A stretch of DNA of 64,000 nt from Isoetes taiwanensis (Eukaryota > Streptophyta > Lycopodiopsida > Isoetales > Isoetaceae): assembly GCA_021234155.1 (NCBI GenBank), contig JAJEKV010000011.1:6403132-6467131 (forward strand), read 5' to 3'. Made by a program: the position numbers and the translations under genes. The notes under the pieces were generated by a model. The model was given only the letters and a program-made list of their open reading frames with translations, had not been told where the DNA came from and made no database searches. Every line of letters begins with the position of its first letter. Positions within the stretch are counted from its first letter, which is position 1. Shown in pieces: positions 23,251-34,161 of this stretch.

Positions 23251-24491
23251 TTAGAATATGTAGCCAAGAAGAGATGTCCATAAAATTAGAGTTGTTTCGA
23301 GTGTCATACTACTCATCATATCCATTGTCTCGTCTAGAAAGCCTCTACGACCAAGAAGATCAATCAGGCAAACATAATGATCTACTGATAATGAAAAGCC
23401 ACTATAGGTAAAATAGTAAATTCCTTCATCTACAAGACAAGCATGACCACATGCACTCATGATAGATATGAATGTTATCTCATTTGGCCTCAAACTTTCT
23501 TGCTGCATTATCTTAAAGAGCTTGATGGCTTCTATGTCGTTCCCATGCTGGGCACATGCAAATATTAGCCCATTCCAAGAGACCACATTTCTTATCAGCA
23601 TTCTGTCAAAAATTTGATAGACAATGCAAATGCTTCCACACTTGGCATACATATCAGCAAGCGCATTGGTGACAAATGTATCATCTGCACAATCACCCCT
23701 CATGGTTTGAGCATGGATCCACTTACCAGCTTCTAGTGCTGCTGAATCTGCACATGCATCCAGAATGCTCACAAATGCAATGGCATTTGGTTTGGCTCCA
23801 TTGTCCTGCATTTATGAGACGACCTTAAGTGCATGTAAAAACATGCATATTGAGCATACCCACAAATCATTGTTGTCCATGAAAACACATTATTATTACT
23901 TATCCTATTAAACAAATGGCCAGCATCTTTGATGCCTCCACATTTAAGATACATGTCAACAAGACTACCACAAATAACAAAGTCCAACTTGCATGTGATT
24001 ACTAGGGCAATGGCATGAACTAACTTCCCTTGCATTAACGTCATATTACCAATACATGCAGCAAGGACAGTGCTCAATGTTACATCATCTGCTTTAAGCC
24101 TTCACAACGCATTAAATGAAACATATTGAGAGCTTCTTTGCAATGACCATCTTGAACAAGGCAAGAAATTATTGTACTCCATGAAACAACATCAAGTGTA
24201 GGTAATTTTCTGGAAAATTTCCATGCACCATTCTTGCTGTCACAATTAGCTTACATATCAAATAAATTGGTACCAACAAACACATTTGCCTCACATCCAG
24301 AACTTACCACAACAGCATGAATGTATTTGCCCTGCGATAAAGCTCCTATAATAGAACAGGCATGTAAAACAGTGGCAAATGTAACATTGTTTGGCTGAAA
24401 ATAATCCTGATCTATTTGCTGAAACAGTTCTAGGGTTCTTTCATACAGCCCATTATGCACATATCCTGCAAGCATAACATTCCAAAATACC
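23251..24491 (-). pseudogene. PLS-class pentatricopeptide repeat (PPR) pseudogene
   Basis: PPR proteins of this class bind organellar RNA and often guide its processing or editing. The minus strand gives repeated helix pairs such as FWNVMLAGYVHNG, TFATVLHACS, VSWSTIISCLVQDGH, FVICGSLVDMYLKCGGI, VSWNGLIFACAQHGND and ITFISIMSACGHA, followed by the start of an E-like region (LIDLLGRRGFLDE). At least one nonsense codon (LFDM-stop, near 24253) and two frameshifts (about 24090 and 23800) split it. It ends soon after LILWTSLLG, before any E+ or DYW part. The N-terminus is cut by the satellite array at 24491. Single exon, as PPR genes often are. Confidence 0.85.
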
Positions 24492-27400
24492 GGCTTTATG
24501 ATTTCATAAACCCTTAGCACTAAATGTGCCGTCTGGCGTGGGAAAGGCCCTCCCCGTCCGCCCTAGTAGAGCGTGGCGACACGCACCACATGTAATGGGT
24601 AAGCACAGTTTGCTCCGCCATGGTTCCCAAGTGGACAAAAGGGCATGGAGTATACATGCCATTACCACCTCCGGCTTGAGGTTTTGTGGTTACAAGAACT
24701 TGCCTAAGGTACTACCCTTTGTCATAGATGAGGGTTCAAGTCCTAGGTGCAACAAAGATTATGCTATATGCACCCGCTAGTCCTAGGCTAGCCCGCCCGC
24801 TTGGCGGTGTTGCTTAATGGTTGTTCTCTCATGGGCGCGGCTTTATGATTTCATAAACCCTTAGCACTAAATGTGCCGTCTGGCGTGGGAAAGGCCCTCC
24901 CCGTCCGCCCTAGTAGAGCGTGGCGACACGCACCACATGTAATGGGTAAGCACAGTTGCTCCGCCCATGGTTCCCAAGTGGACAAAAGGGCATGGAGTAT
25001 ACATGCCATTACCACCTCCCGGCTTGAGGTTTTGTGGTTACAAGAACTTGCCTAAGGTACTACCCTTTGTCATAGATGAGGGTTCAAGTCCTAGGTGCAA
25101 CAAAGGTTCTAGTCCTAGGCTAGCCCCCGCCCGCTTGGCGGTGTTGCTTAATGGTTGTTCTCTTGTGTGGCGCTTTTATGATTTCATAAACCCTAAACCC
25201 TAAACCCCAAACCCCTAAAACCCTGAACCATGAACCCTGGCGGTGTTGCTTAATGGTTGTTCTACTGTGTGGCGCGGCTTTATGATTTCATAAACCCTTA
25301 GCACTAAATGTGCCGTCTGGCGTGGGAAAGGCCCTCCCCGTCCGCCCTAGTAGAGCGTGGCGACACGCACCACATGTAATGGGTAAGCACCACTGTTGCT
25401 CGCCCATGGTTCCCAAGTGGACAAAAGGGCATGGAGTATACATGCCATTACCACCTCCCGGCTTGAGGTTTTGTGGTTACAAGAACTTGCCTAAGGTACT
25501 ACCCTTTGTCATAGATGAGGGTTCAAGTCCTAGGTGCAACACTGCTATATGCACCCGCTAGTCCTAGGCTAGCCCCGCCCGTTGGCGGTGTTGCTTAATG
25601 GTTGTTCTACTGTGTGGCGCGGCTTTATGATTTCATAAACCCTTAGCATTAAATGTGCCGTCTGGCGTGGGAAAGGCCCTCCCCGTCCGCCCTAGTAGAG
25701 CGTGGCGACACGCACCACATGTAATGGGTAAGCCCAGTTGCTCCGCCCATGGTTCCCAAGTGGACAAAAGGGCATGGAGTATACATGCCATTACCACCTC
25801 CCGGCTTGAGGTTTTGTGGTTACAAGAACCTGCCTAAGGTACTACCCTTTGTCATAGATGGGTTCAAGTTCTAGGTGCAAAAAGATTGCTATATGCACCC
25901 GCTAGTCCTAGGCTAGCCCGCCCGGATTGGCGGTGTTGCTTAATGGTTGTTCTCTCGTGTGGCGGCGGCTTTATGATTTCATAAACCCTTAGCATTAAAT
26001 GTGCCGTCTGGCGTGGGAAAGGCCCTCCCCGTCCGCCCTAGTAGGCGTGGCGACACGCACCACATGTAATGGGTAAGCCCAGTTGCTCCGCCCATGGTTC
26101 CCAAGTGGACAAAAGGGCATGGAGTATACATGCCATTACCACCTCCCGGCTTGAGGTTTTGTGGTTACAAGAACTTGCCTAAGGTACTACCCTTTGTCAT
26201 AGATGAGGGTTCAAGTCCTAGGTGCAACACTGCTATATGCACCCGCTAGTCCTAGGCTAGCCCGCCCGGATTGGCGGTGTTGCTTGATGGTTGTTCTCTT
26301 TGTGTGGCGGTGGCTTTATGATTTCATAAACCCTTAGCACTAAATGTGCCGTCTGGCGTGGGAAAGGCCCTCCCCGTCCGCCCTAGTAGGCGTGGCGACC
26401 GCACCACATGTAATGGGTAAGCCCGGTTGCTCGCCCATGGTTCCCAAGTGGACAAAAGGGCATGGAGTATACATGCCATTACCACCTCCCGGCTTGAGGT
26501 TTTAGTGGTTACAAGAACCTGCCTAAGGTACTACCCTTTGTCATAGACGAGGGTTCAAGTCCTAGGTGCAACAAAGGCTATATGCACCCGCTAGTCCTAG
26601 GCTAGCCCCCCGCTGGCGGTGTTGCTTAATGGTTGTTCTATCGTGTGGCGGCTTTTATGATTTCATAAACCCTTAGCACTAAATGTGCCGTCTGGCGTGG
26701 GAAAGGCCCTCCCCGTCCGCCCTAGTAGAGCGTGGCGACACGCACCACATGTAATGGGTAAGCCCAGTTGCTCCGCATATGGTTCCCAAGTGGACAAAAG
26801 AGCATGGAGTATACATGCCATTACCACCTCCCGGCTTGAGGTTTTGTGGTTACAAGAACTTGCCTAAGGTACTACCCTTTGTCATAGATGAGGGTTCAAG
26901 TCCTAGGTGCAACAGTGCTATATGCACCCGCTAGTCCTAGGCTAGCCCCGCCCGTTGGCGGTGTTGCTTAATGGTTGTTCTACTGTGTGGCGCGGCTTTA
27001 TGATTTCATAAACCCTTAGCACTAAATGTGCCGTCTGGCGTGGGAAAGGCCCTCCCCGTCCGCCCTAGTAGAGCGTGGCGACACGCACCACATGTAATGG
27101 GTAAGCCCAGTTGCTCCGCCCATGGTTCCCAAGTGGACAAAAGGGCATGGAATATACATGCCATTACCACCTCCCGGCTTGAGGTTTTGTGGTTACAAGA
27201 ACTTGCCTAAGGTACTACCCTTTGTCATAGATGAGGGTTCAAGTCCTAGGTGCAACAGTGCTATATGCACCCGCTAGTCCTAGGCTAGCCCTGCCCGTTG
27301 GCGGTGTTGCTTAATGGTTGTTCTACTGTGTGGCGCGGCTTTATGATTTCATAAACCCTTAGCACTAAATGTGCCGTCTGGCGTGGGAAAGGCCCTCCCC

Positions 27401-28735
27401 GTCCGCCCTAGTAGAGCGTGGCGACACGCACCACATGTAATGGGTAAGCCCGGGTTGCTCAGCCCATGGTTCCCAAGTGGACAAAAGGGCATAGAGTATA
27501 CATGTCATTACCACCTCCCAGCTTGAGGTTTTGTGGTTACAAGAACTTGCCTAAGGTACTACCCTTTGTCATAGATGAGGGTTCAAGTCCTAGGTGCAAA
27601 AGTGCTATATGCACCCGCTAGTCCTAGGCTAGCCCTCGCCGCTGCGGTGTTGCTTAATGGTTGTTCTACTGTGTGGCGCGGCTTTATGATTTCATAAACC
27701 CTTAGCACTAAATGTGCCGTCTGGCGTGGGAAAGGCCCTCCCCGTCCCGCCCTAGTAGAGCGTGGGCGACACGCACCACATGTAACGGGTAAGCCCAGTT
27801 GCTCCGCCCATGGTTCCCAAGTGGACAAAAGGGCATGGAGTATACATGCCATTACCACCTCCCGGCTTGAGGTTTTGTGGTTACAAGAACTTGCCTAAGG
27901 TACTACCCTTTGTCATAGATGAGGGTTCAAGTCCTAGGTGCAATAGTGCTATATGCACCCGCTAGTCCTAGGCTAGCCCCGCCCGTTGGCGGTGTTGCTT
28001 AATGGTTGTTCTATTGTGTGGGCGGGCTTTATGATTTCATAAACCCTTAGCACTAAATGTGCCGTCTGGCGTGGGAAAGGCCCTCCCCGTCCGCCCTAGT
28101 AGAGCGTGGCGACACGCACCACATGTAATGGGTAAGCCCAGTTGCTCCGCCCATGGTTCCCAAGTGGACAAAAGGGCATGGAGTATACATGCCATTACCA
28201 CCTCCCGGCTTGAGGTTTTGTGGTTACAAGAACTTGCCTAAGGTACTACCCTTTGTCATAGATGAGGGTTCAAGTCCTAGGTGCAACAGTGCTATATGCA
28301 CCCGCTAGTCCTAGGCTAGCCCCGCCCGTTGGCGGTGTTGCTTAATGGTTGTTCTACTGTGTGGCGCGGCTTTATGATTTCATAAACCCTTAGCACTAAA
28401 TGTGCCGTCTGGCATGGGAAAGGCCCTCCCCGTCCGCCCTAGTAGAGCGTGGCGACACGCACCACATGTAATGGGTAAGCCCAGTTGCTCCGCCCATGGT
28501 TCCCAAGTGGACAAAAGGGCATGGAGTATACATGCCATTACCACCTCCCGGCTTGAGGTTTTGTGGTTACAAGAACTTGCCTAAGGTACTACCCTTTGTC
28601 ATAGATGAGGGTTCAAGTCCTAGGTGCAACAGTGCTATATGCACCCGCTAGTCCTAGGCTAGCCCCGCCCGTTGGCGGTGTTGCTTAATGGTTGTTCTAC
28701 TGTGTGGCGTGGCTTTATGATTTCCTAAATCCTAA
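24492..28735. repeat. Satellite array, 12 units of about 344 bp
   Basis: Tandem units start with GGCTTTATGATTTCATAAACC at 24492, 24839, 25276, 25621, 25967, 26312, 26650, 26994, 27337, 27680, 28025 and 28368, with a terminal stub at 28711. Periods are 338-347 bp, except one of 437 that includes a telomere-like insert. Units are very similar. Each contains a conserved ATG-started frame of about 60 codons that is frame-broken in several units, so it is not a gene. Each also carries CTTGCCTAAGGTAC and, about 30 bases on, GAGGGTTCAAGTCC, which resemble the A and B boxes of tRNA-type promoters. Confidence 0.95.
25187..25240. repeat. Interstitial telomere-like repeat inside the satellite
   Basis: ATAAACCCTAAACCCTAAAC is followed by degenerate CCCCTAAAACCCTGAACC units. 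CCCTAAA is the plant telomere repeat on the C-rich strand. It replaces most of one satellite unit. A related stretch closes the array at 28727-28770. Confidence 0.85.
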
Positions 28736-28770
28736 ACCCCAAACCCCTAAAACCCTGAACCCTAAACCCA
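28727..28770. repeat. Telomere-like repeat at the array end
   Basis: CCTAAATCCTAAACCCCAAA followed by CCCTAAAACCCTGAACCC and CTAAACCC. It starts within the first 20 bases of what would be the 13th satellite unit, similar in position to the internal one at 25187. Confidence 0.85.
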
Positions 28771-28779
28771 AAAAGAATT

Positions 28780-30500
28780 AGATTTCTTTTTGGGCATCTC
28801 AGAATTTGCGAGCTTAACACATCCTCTTTGTTTCACCGACTTCTATTTTTCCTGTTTTCCTAGATACGCAGCTGCGGCCTTGGCAAACCCTGCCCTCATC
28901 GGAAGTTTGCAGACTTGGGGTTCGCTTCATTTCTTTGAAGGAAAGATTTCGTCAATGCTTTGAAGGTAAGAGTTCTGCTTCTCATTCCGTTCCTTTGCTT
29001 CTCAGACTGGGAATGTCGCCACATTCATCGGCATTTTTGTTTTTAGAGAAATCGCTGGAGGAGGTACATTTTCTTTGATGCGGGTTAATCCAGCTCTTGC
29101 AATCTGTGAATCGGTTAAGGCCGTTTTTGTAAGCTCTTACTTGATGTTTTGGCTTCGTCTCAAATTTTTACATGGAATGGCCATGATATTGCTCAGCAAG
29201 CTGGCAAATCTGGGTAGGTTAACCCATTTCTTGCAATCTGTAAATCGATTCAGGCCAAGATGGGTCAAGGTTTCCTTGCAGCTTTCAAGAGTTTCGCATT
29301 GTTTCCAGCAATATTTTAATTCTCCGGCCCCTTTTTATGTAATAATGACGAGTGTCTCCCTAATAACGAGTGTCTGCAAACGGCAAAATAGTCAGATAAT
29401 CCCTTTTTGTTTAGGCACCGCTTTGAGTGATCCCCTTCAAATTGCCATAGCAAGTAAAGGTAGAAACTTTACTCTTCTTTTTTTCTTCTTTTTAGATCTT
29501 TCGATTATATGGAATGTTTTCCAATTTTACAGAAGGTTTTCACTTGATTTTGTATCTCTGAGCTTTCTCTAGGCGATCTACATTTCAGCTTATCTGAGAA
29601 GTAAAAATCAGCATATCCAATCTCCATTAGGTCCTCATTGTTTATTTGTTGTCATGAGTACCACCCAAATCCGGCTCTGCCATAGCCATATCTGGCATTT
29701 TTTAATGCCTTGGCATATTTACCAGCTTATTCTTATGTCCTATTAACTTTCTTTTCAGGTTTTCTTCTCAGGGTTCTGCTATGCGTGGAGTAGGCTTAGG
29801 AGTAAATCAGGTCTTAGTCTCAGGTAGATCCTCACTTTTATTTATTGTCATGCCTACATGCAAAGCCAAATCCGGTCCTGCCCTAGCCATGAATCTGGCA
29901 TTTTTTATTTCTTTCCTAACCGTGTCCTTTATTTTCAGGCTTCAGCACGAAACAGTTTTCAATTGCTTTTCTACTGGTTTAATGCAGTAGCAATTTGTTA
30001 CTTCTTTGCATGTACAAATCCAGGATGTGCGTATTTGAGTTGGATTTGGTCTGGACTTTATGCTTGTGTGCATTTTTCAATCAACAGCAAATATTCAGGG
30101 TGTTGAGGTGGAATCTGCAGCCATTTCAAGGTGAAAATAATAATATGCCAGAAGCAGTTAATGAAGGTCTCCAATGGATTAGTACAGCAATGGGATTGTA
30201 AAATCTACAGGCTTCTGTACATATTCATGTATTTGGTAAGTGCATTCATATAATTTACCAATGGATTGTCGATACTACATTTTACTTCATGCATGATTTG
30301 CTACCACCTGCCACATCTCATATCATAGAAGACTCTGTATTTGCATTTTCTTTCTTTGTCCTGAAGCTATCTATGGATGAGTTGCCTTGCATCTGTTTTT
30401 TAATAAATATCTACTTTTCCATGTTTGCTTTGCATATTATTTCCATGGCCCGTACTTTATGCTGCTACATGCTGGTGAGAAATGGATTCTGACTTTCTGC
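28780..30500 (+). other. Transcript-like region without a convincing ORF
   Basis: T-rich DNA with several good splice-like signals (GAAG|GTAAGAG near 28965; CTTTTCAG near 29758; TTTATTTTCAG near 29938). Two partial direct repeats are visible: CTTGCAATCTGTgAATCG at about 29095 and 29231, and an intron-like block of about 120 bp at 29630-29758 and 29823-29938. Open frames of up to 165 codons exist but match nothing known to me. It may be a spliced non-coding RNA or a gene's leader. Confidence 0.25.
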
Positions 30501-30654
30501 ATCCCAGTTTTAAGAAGCTCAAAGATTGGAGGGCTTGAAATATCTTGAGGGAACACTTTTCATTCTTCTGCTTGGAAAATCATGCAATATGATATATTGT
30601 AACCTTTTGGCTCTGCCTTATCGTGTGCTCAAAGTTATTTGGCCTTCTGCAATC

Positions 30655-30705
30655 TTTTGATAGCCAAAGTCAGAAGTGCACTCAAGGGATCTGCGGTTCA
30701 AATCC
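30655..30705 (+). repeat. Possible tRNA-derived SINE fragment
   Basis: TTGATAGCCAAAGTCAG resembles an A box, and GCGGTTCAAATCCCC about 30 bases later matches a B box. No acceptor stem can be formed, so it is not a functional tRNA gene. Confidence 0.3.
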
Positions 30706-31838
30706 CCATCCAAATTATGAGTTATTGTTTTACATTCAATACTACAATTACTTAAATGTTCTCCAACATTCGAGGATTGTACAAGTTTCCTTGCTATCAA
30801 TTAAATTAGGATGTAGTTGCAAATACTTAATTATTAGTTTCTCAAATGCATCTCTAAATGCATCTCCAACTTATATGATAAGAGATGTAACGTCAAGCAT
30901 CATTGAGATTTAAAGTGGTCTTGATCTAGGGTAAGTAGGAATGGGTTGAAATATCTATCAATAAATCAAGTTGTTGGTTGCCAACAATAACCATGATAAC
31001 ATTTAAGTTTTTGTACGTATTTGATCTGCTTAATTAGTGTTACTTTATGCACTTATCAATAGATTGGGAAAAGATAATTTGGTATGAACACAAAAAAAAA
31101 GTCATAAAGGTCAAGTTATTTTGCGTACCCAACCTTTAGACTATAAGCACACAATACGACTTTAGAAATGCTAAGCCACGTTTGAAAACAAGTGAATCTT
31201 CAGATAAGATAATACTGAAATACACTGAGAATTGGATTTTAACTTATACATGTTATATACACATAACATGTATTGAGTTGCCTGTCGATATGGCAGAGAG
31301 CATGAGCCATTCTTCCCTCTGCTCCCTTCTCTGGATCGGAATGAAAATATGAGGTACTGTATGATGAGGATTGTTTTAATGGGTCTTCTCTGATTAACAG
31401 GGTTTTATGTTGCTTAGGCAAAGGAGAATGACAAAACTCTGGATTGGAAAAAAAAATACAATATTGCAATACAGAGCTTGAATCACGAGAGCGGGTAGAT
31501 CCTTCTTTTTTATTCATTATGAATCTGGTTTTCTACTTTACAACCTATAGAAGGGTTTCACTTCATTTTCGTTGAGACTCCACCATTTACATTGTAACGG
31601 GTCTGCTTAGGACAGAAAAAAAAAATCTGCTCTTTTGGAGTGTCCTTTCTCTTCTAATGTAGTTCTGGTGTCCTTTCTTTTCAAGACTGCCTCTTCCTCT
31701 GCCAATATTGTGTGACATTTGCCAATTATTTGGGGGTTTCAGCATCTATTTTTATCTCTTGATTGCTCAATGTTACATTGCCTCCACCGCTGCCTTCTAA
31801 TTTTTGAACTCAGAGCTATGAGGAGTTAACTTCCTACA
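30706..31838. other. No gene seen
   Basis: AT-rich DNA with A tracts (31089-31097, 31615-31625). No protein family is recognisable. The right end carries the left arm of an inverted repeat that lies at the 3' end of the Crinkler-type gene. Confidence 0.5.
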
Positions 31839-31925
31839 TCATTGTCCCTTCAGATTTTTCCACAATAAGCCCTTCCAATGCTGCCCTGGAGTGACAATGA
31901 TGTAGGAAGTTAAGTCCTCATAGCT
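31814..31925. repeat. 33-bp inverted repeat at the 3' end of the Crinkler-type gene
   Basis: The arm at 31814-31846 (AGCTATGAGGAGTTAACTTC...) is complementary to 31893-31925 with one mismatch, around a 46-nt loop. The right arm is coding sequence for a TSYEDLTSYI-type segment. The left arm is an inverted copy, and the protein frame runs into it and stops. Confidence 0.9.
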
Positions 31926-33655
31926 CGTCATCTCCCACATGAATGCTGCTGTCTCTAATAGTTTCTGCTCCAAAATGCTGTGCGTCTCGGATATTGTAGC
32001 CTGGCCCATAATATTTGGTTTGAATAGCAGAAAGTCCACTAGAGGGTTGTGCATCCTTGGGAGCCAAAGGTACTGTGTTAAATCCTCTCTAGCTTCTCTT
32101 GCCTTCTCAATATCAGCCAGATGTTTGTAATGCCTAATCTTCCTCTTCCCCACCTCAAGTATCAACTGAGAAGGATAAGCATTTACTGCCCGCGCCCGCT
32201 CAGGAGTATCACCAATTGATACTGCTACCAGTCTAGTCTGCCTCTCCGACCAGAAACGAGCCATACAATATTCGTACACCACCCACCTTGAACTTCTCAC
32301 AGAGAAACAGGGAAGCATGTTGCAGAGTCACCTTGTCAATGAGAAGCTGCAGCCTTGATATGTCTTTTTCTAGCGAGTCTTCTCTGAAGATCACTCTCGG
32401 AACATAGCCCCATTTTTGAGCAATTTTCTCCACATCCTCTGTGCTGAGATCCAATTCTATCTGCATTAGCTCATAAAATTCGTCTTTGTCTTTCCTCCAT
32501 GGGGGCAGAATCTTCGTGACCACTGGCACTCCCCCACTTTTTCCAAAAAACTTCGTATTATTCTCATCTGGACTGGCAAAGAGCATAACATTCCCCAAAT
32601 GGTCCCCCATGAACTTCTGATCAACCAGATGCAAAAATTTCCTGCCTGCTAACGGGGGGATGCTGTCGTTGTAGCTTCAGACCCATTGCGATAAAAGCAC
32701 ACCCATGACTTGGTTAGGTACCCAACAACGAGCTGCACTACCAAATCGTAGTCCAAGTCCCAGTCTGCCTCTAACCCAGGATTTCCTGTGACTGCCCCTA
32801 CCATCATAACCACGTACCACATAAAAGCAGACTTCCCAATGCCTGGCGGCCCGTTAACATGGACATGCTTAAGTCTAGGTTCTTGATATGCCTTCAAGGC
32901 CACTTTAAGAAAGTCAGAGAAGCATCTTCTTACGTATAGCCCTTTCCTACAAGGAACATCCATGTATTTCGTGTAGAGTTGATGCCATTCCTTTACAACA
33001 ATGTGGCCGGTGATCTCGTTTGGCTTGCGACGTCTGCATGCCAACCAGAAACTCCGGAGCAAAGCTAATCTCTCAGCATCTGCAATCAGGTAGCCTTAGC
33101 ACTCCACACAAAAAGAAAGAATAGACAAGGGACTACAGAAAAGGAAACAAAAGACACAAACTATGAGGCCATAAAACAGTGTAAGAACCTCCAGGAGGAA
33201 AAACCTCTTGTCTTACAGAGAATGTAAACAAAAAAAACTCTGCTCTAACAGAACATATAGATTTATCTCTGTTTTAAGTTGAGTTTGACGGGAGTAGCTT
33301 ATTTGTTCCTTTAACTGCTGCAAGAAAGGACTACAAGCAAGGGCCCTATCATTTACCTATGAACAAGATTCAGAACCATAATAAGAATAGATATGGGTGG
33401 TTAACCAGGTCAGAGTTTTGCAGGCATAGTATTCACACAACTGCAGACTCGACATATTCTGGACCATAAGGATCATACCAACTAATTTGGCGGGTTCATT
33501 CCTTATAAGTAAGACGAATGGAATATACAAAAAGGGAGGAAGTGAGAAAAACATATTCTATCTTCTTATATTCCCATAGGACAAAATACATGCACAAACG
33601 AACAAAAAAACAGAAACACAAATGGTATTTCCAAGGAATCCAAACACGTTCTTAC

Positions 33656-33682
33656 CGTATCCCGGGGCTCCAACAACTGGGC
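33656..33682 (-). other. 27-nt microexon, copy a (GPVVGAPGY)
   Basis: A TTGTAG acceptor and a GTAAGA donor flank exactly 27 nt. Entered in phase 1 and left in phase 1, it encodes GPVVGAPGY and keeps the frame between exon 1 and exon 3 of the Crinkler-type gene. The flanking intron DNA is shared with copy b. Confidence 0.7.
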
Positions 33683-34134
33683 CTACAACATTCGAAACAA
33701 ATTTAAGTTAGAATGAGAAACAAAAAAATCAACAGCAAAAAACACGAAAACAAAAAAGACCATAGCTCCTGCTATGTAAAAATGCCATAGCTATGGCCAA
33801 TGCCCTTAGGAAAAAGGAGTAGAAAAAGGAGTTCTGTACCTTTTTAGTTGATTGAATTAGGAGCCCAACAATCCATACTATGAGCATTTCTCACTTGTTT
33901 TATGGCCAAATGCAACTAATTTCGACAAAAGAACATGATTTCAATCCAAGAAATGCACAGAACAATGCAAACATTAATATCTCAAGAAATATCTAAGACG
34001 AATGGAATATAGAAAAAGGGAGGAAGTGACGAAAACATCTTCTATCTACTTATCTACAGGACAAAATACATGCACAGAAGAACAAAAAACAGAAATACAA
34101 ATAGTATTTCCAAGAAATTCAAACACGTTTTTAC

Positions 34135-34161
34135 CGGATCCGGCGGCTCCAACAACTGGGC
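34135..34161 (-). other. 27-nt microexon, copy b (GPVVGAAGS)
   Basis: A TTGCAG acceptor and a GTAAAA donor flank 27 nt encoding GPVVGAAGS in the same phase as copy a. About 200 bp of surrounding intron, starting at 33999-34000 and at 33515, is similar between the two, so the microexon was duplicated with its intron. Confidence 0.7.

Noticed and set aside
24526-28584. Repeated 60-90 aa frame starting MPSGVGKALPV in satellite units
   Set aside because: It recurs only because the unit repeats. It is broken by indels in several units and has no protein-like conservation.
24492-28735. CRISPR-like repeat array
   Set aside because: Units are about 344 bp with no short repeat/unique spacer pattern, in a plant nuclear context; it is a satellite.
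30690-30702. tRNA gene at GGTTCAAATCCCC
   Set aside because: No acceptor or anticodon stem can be drawn around it.
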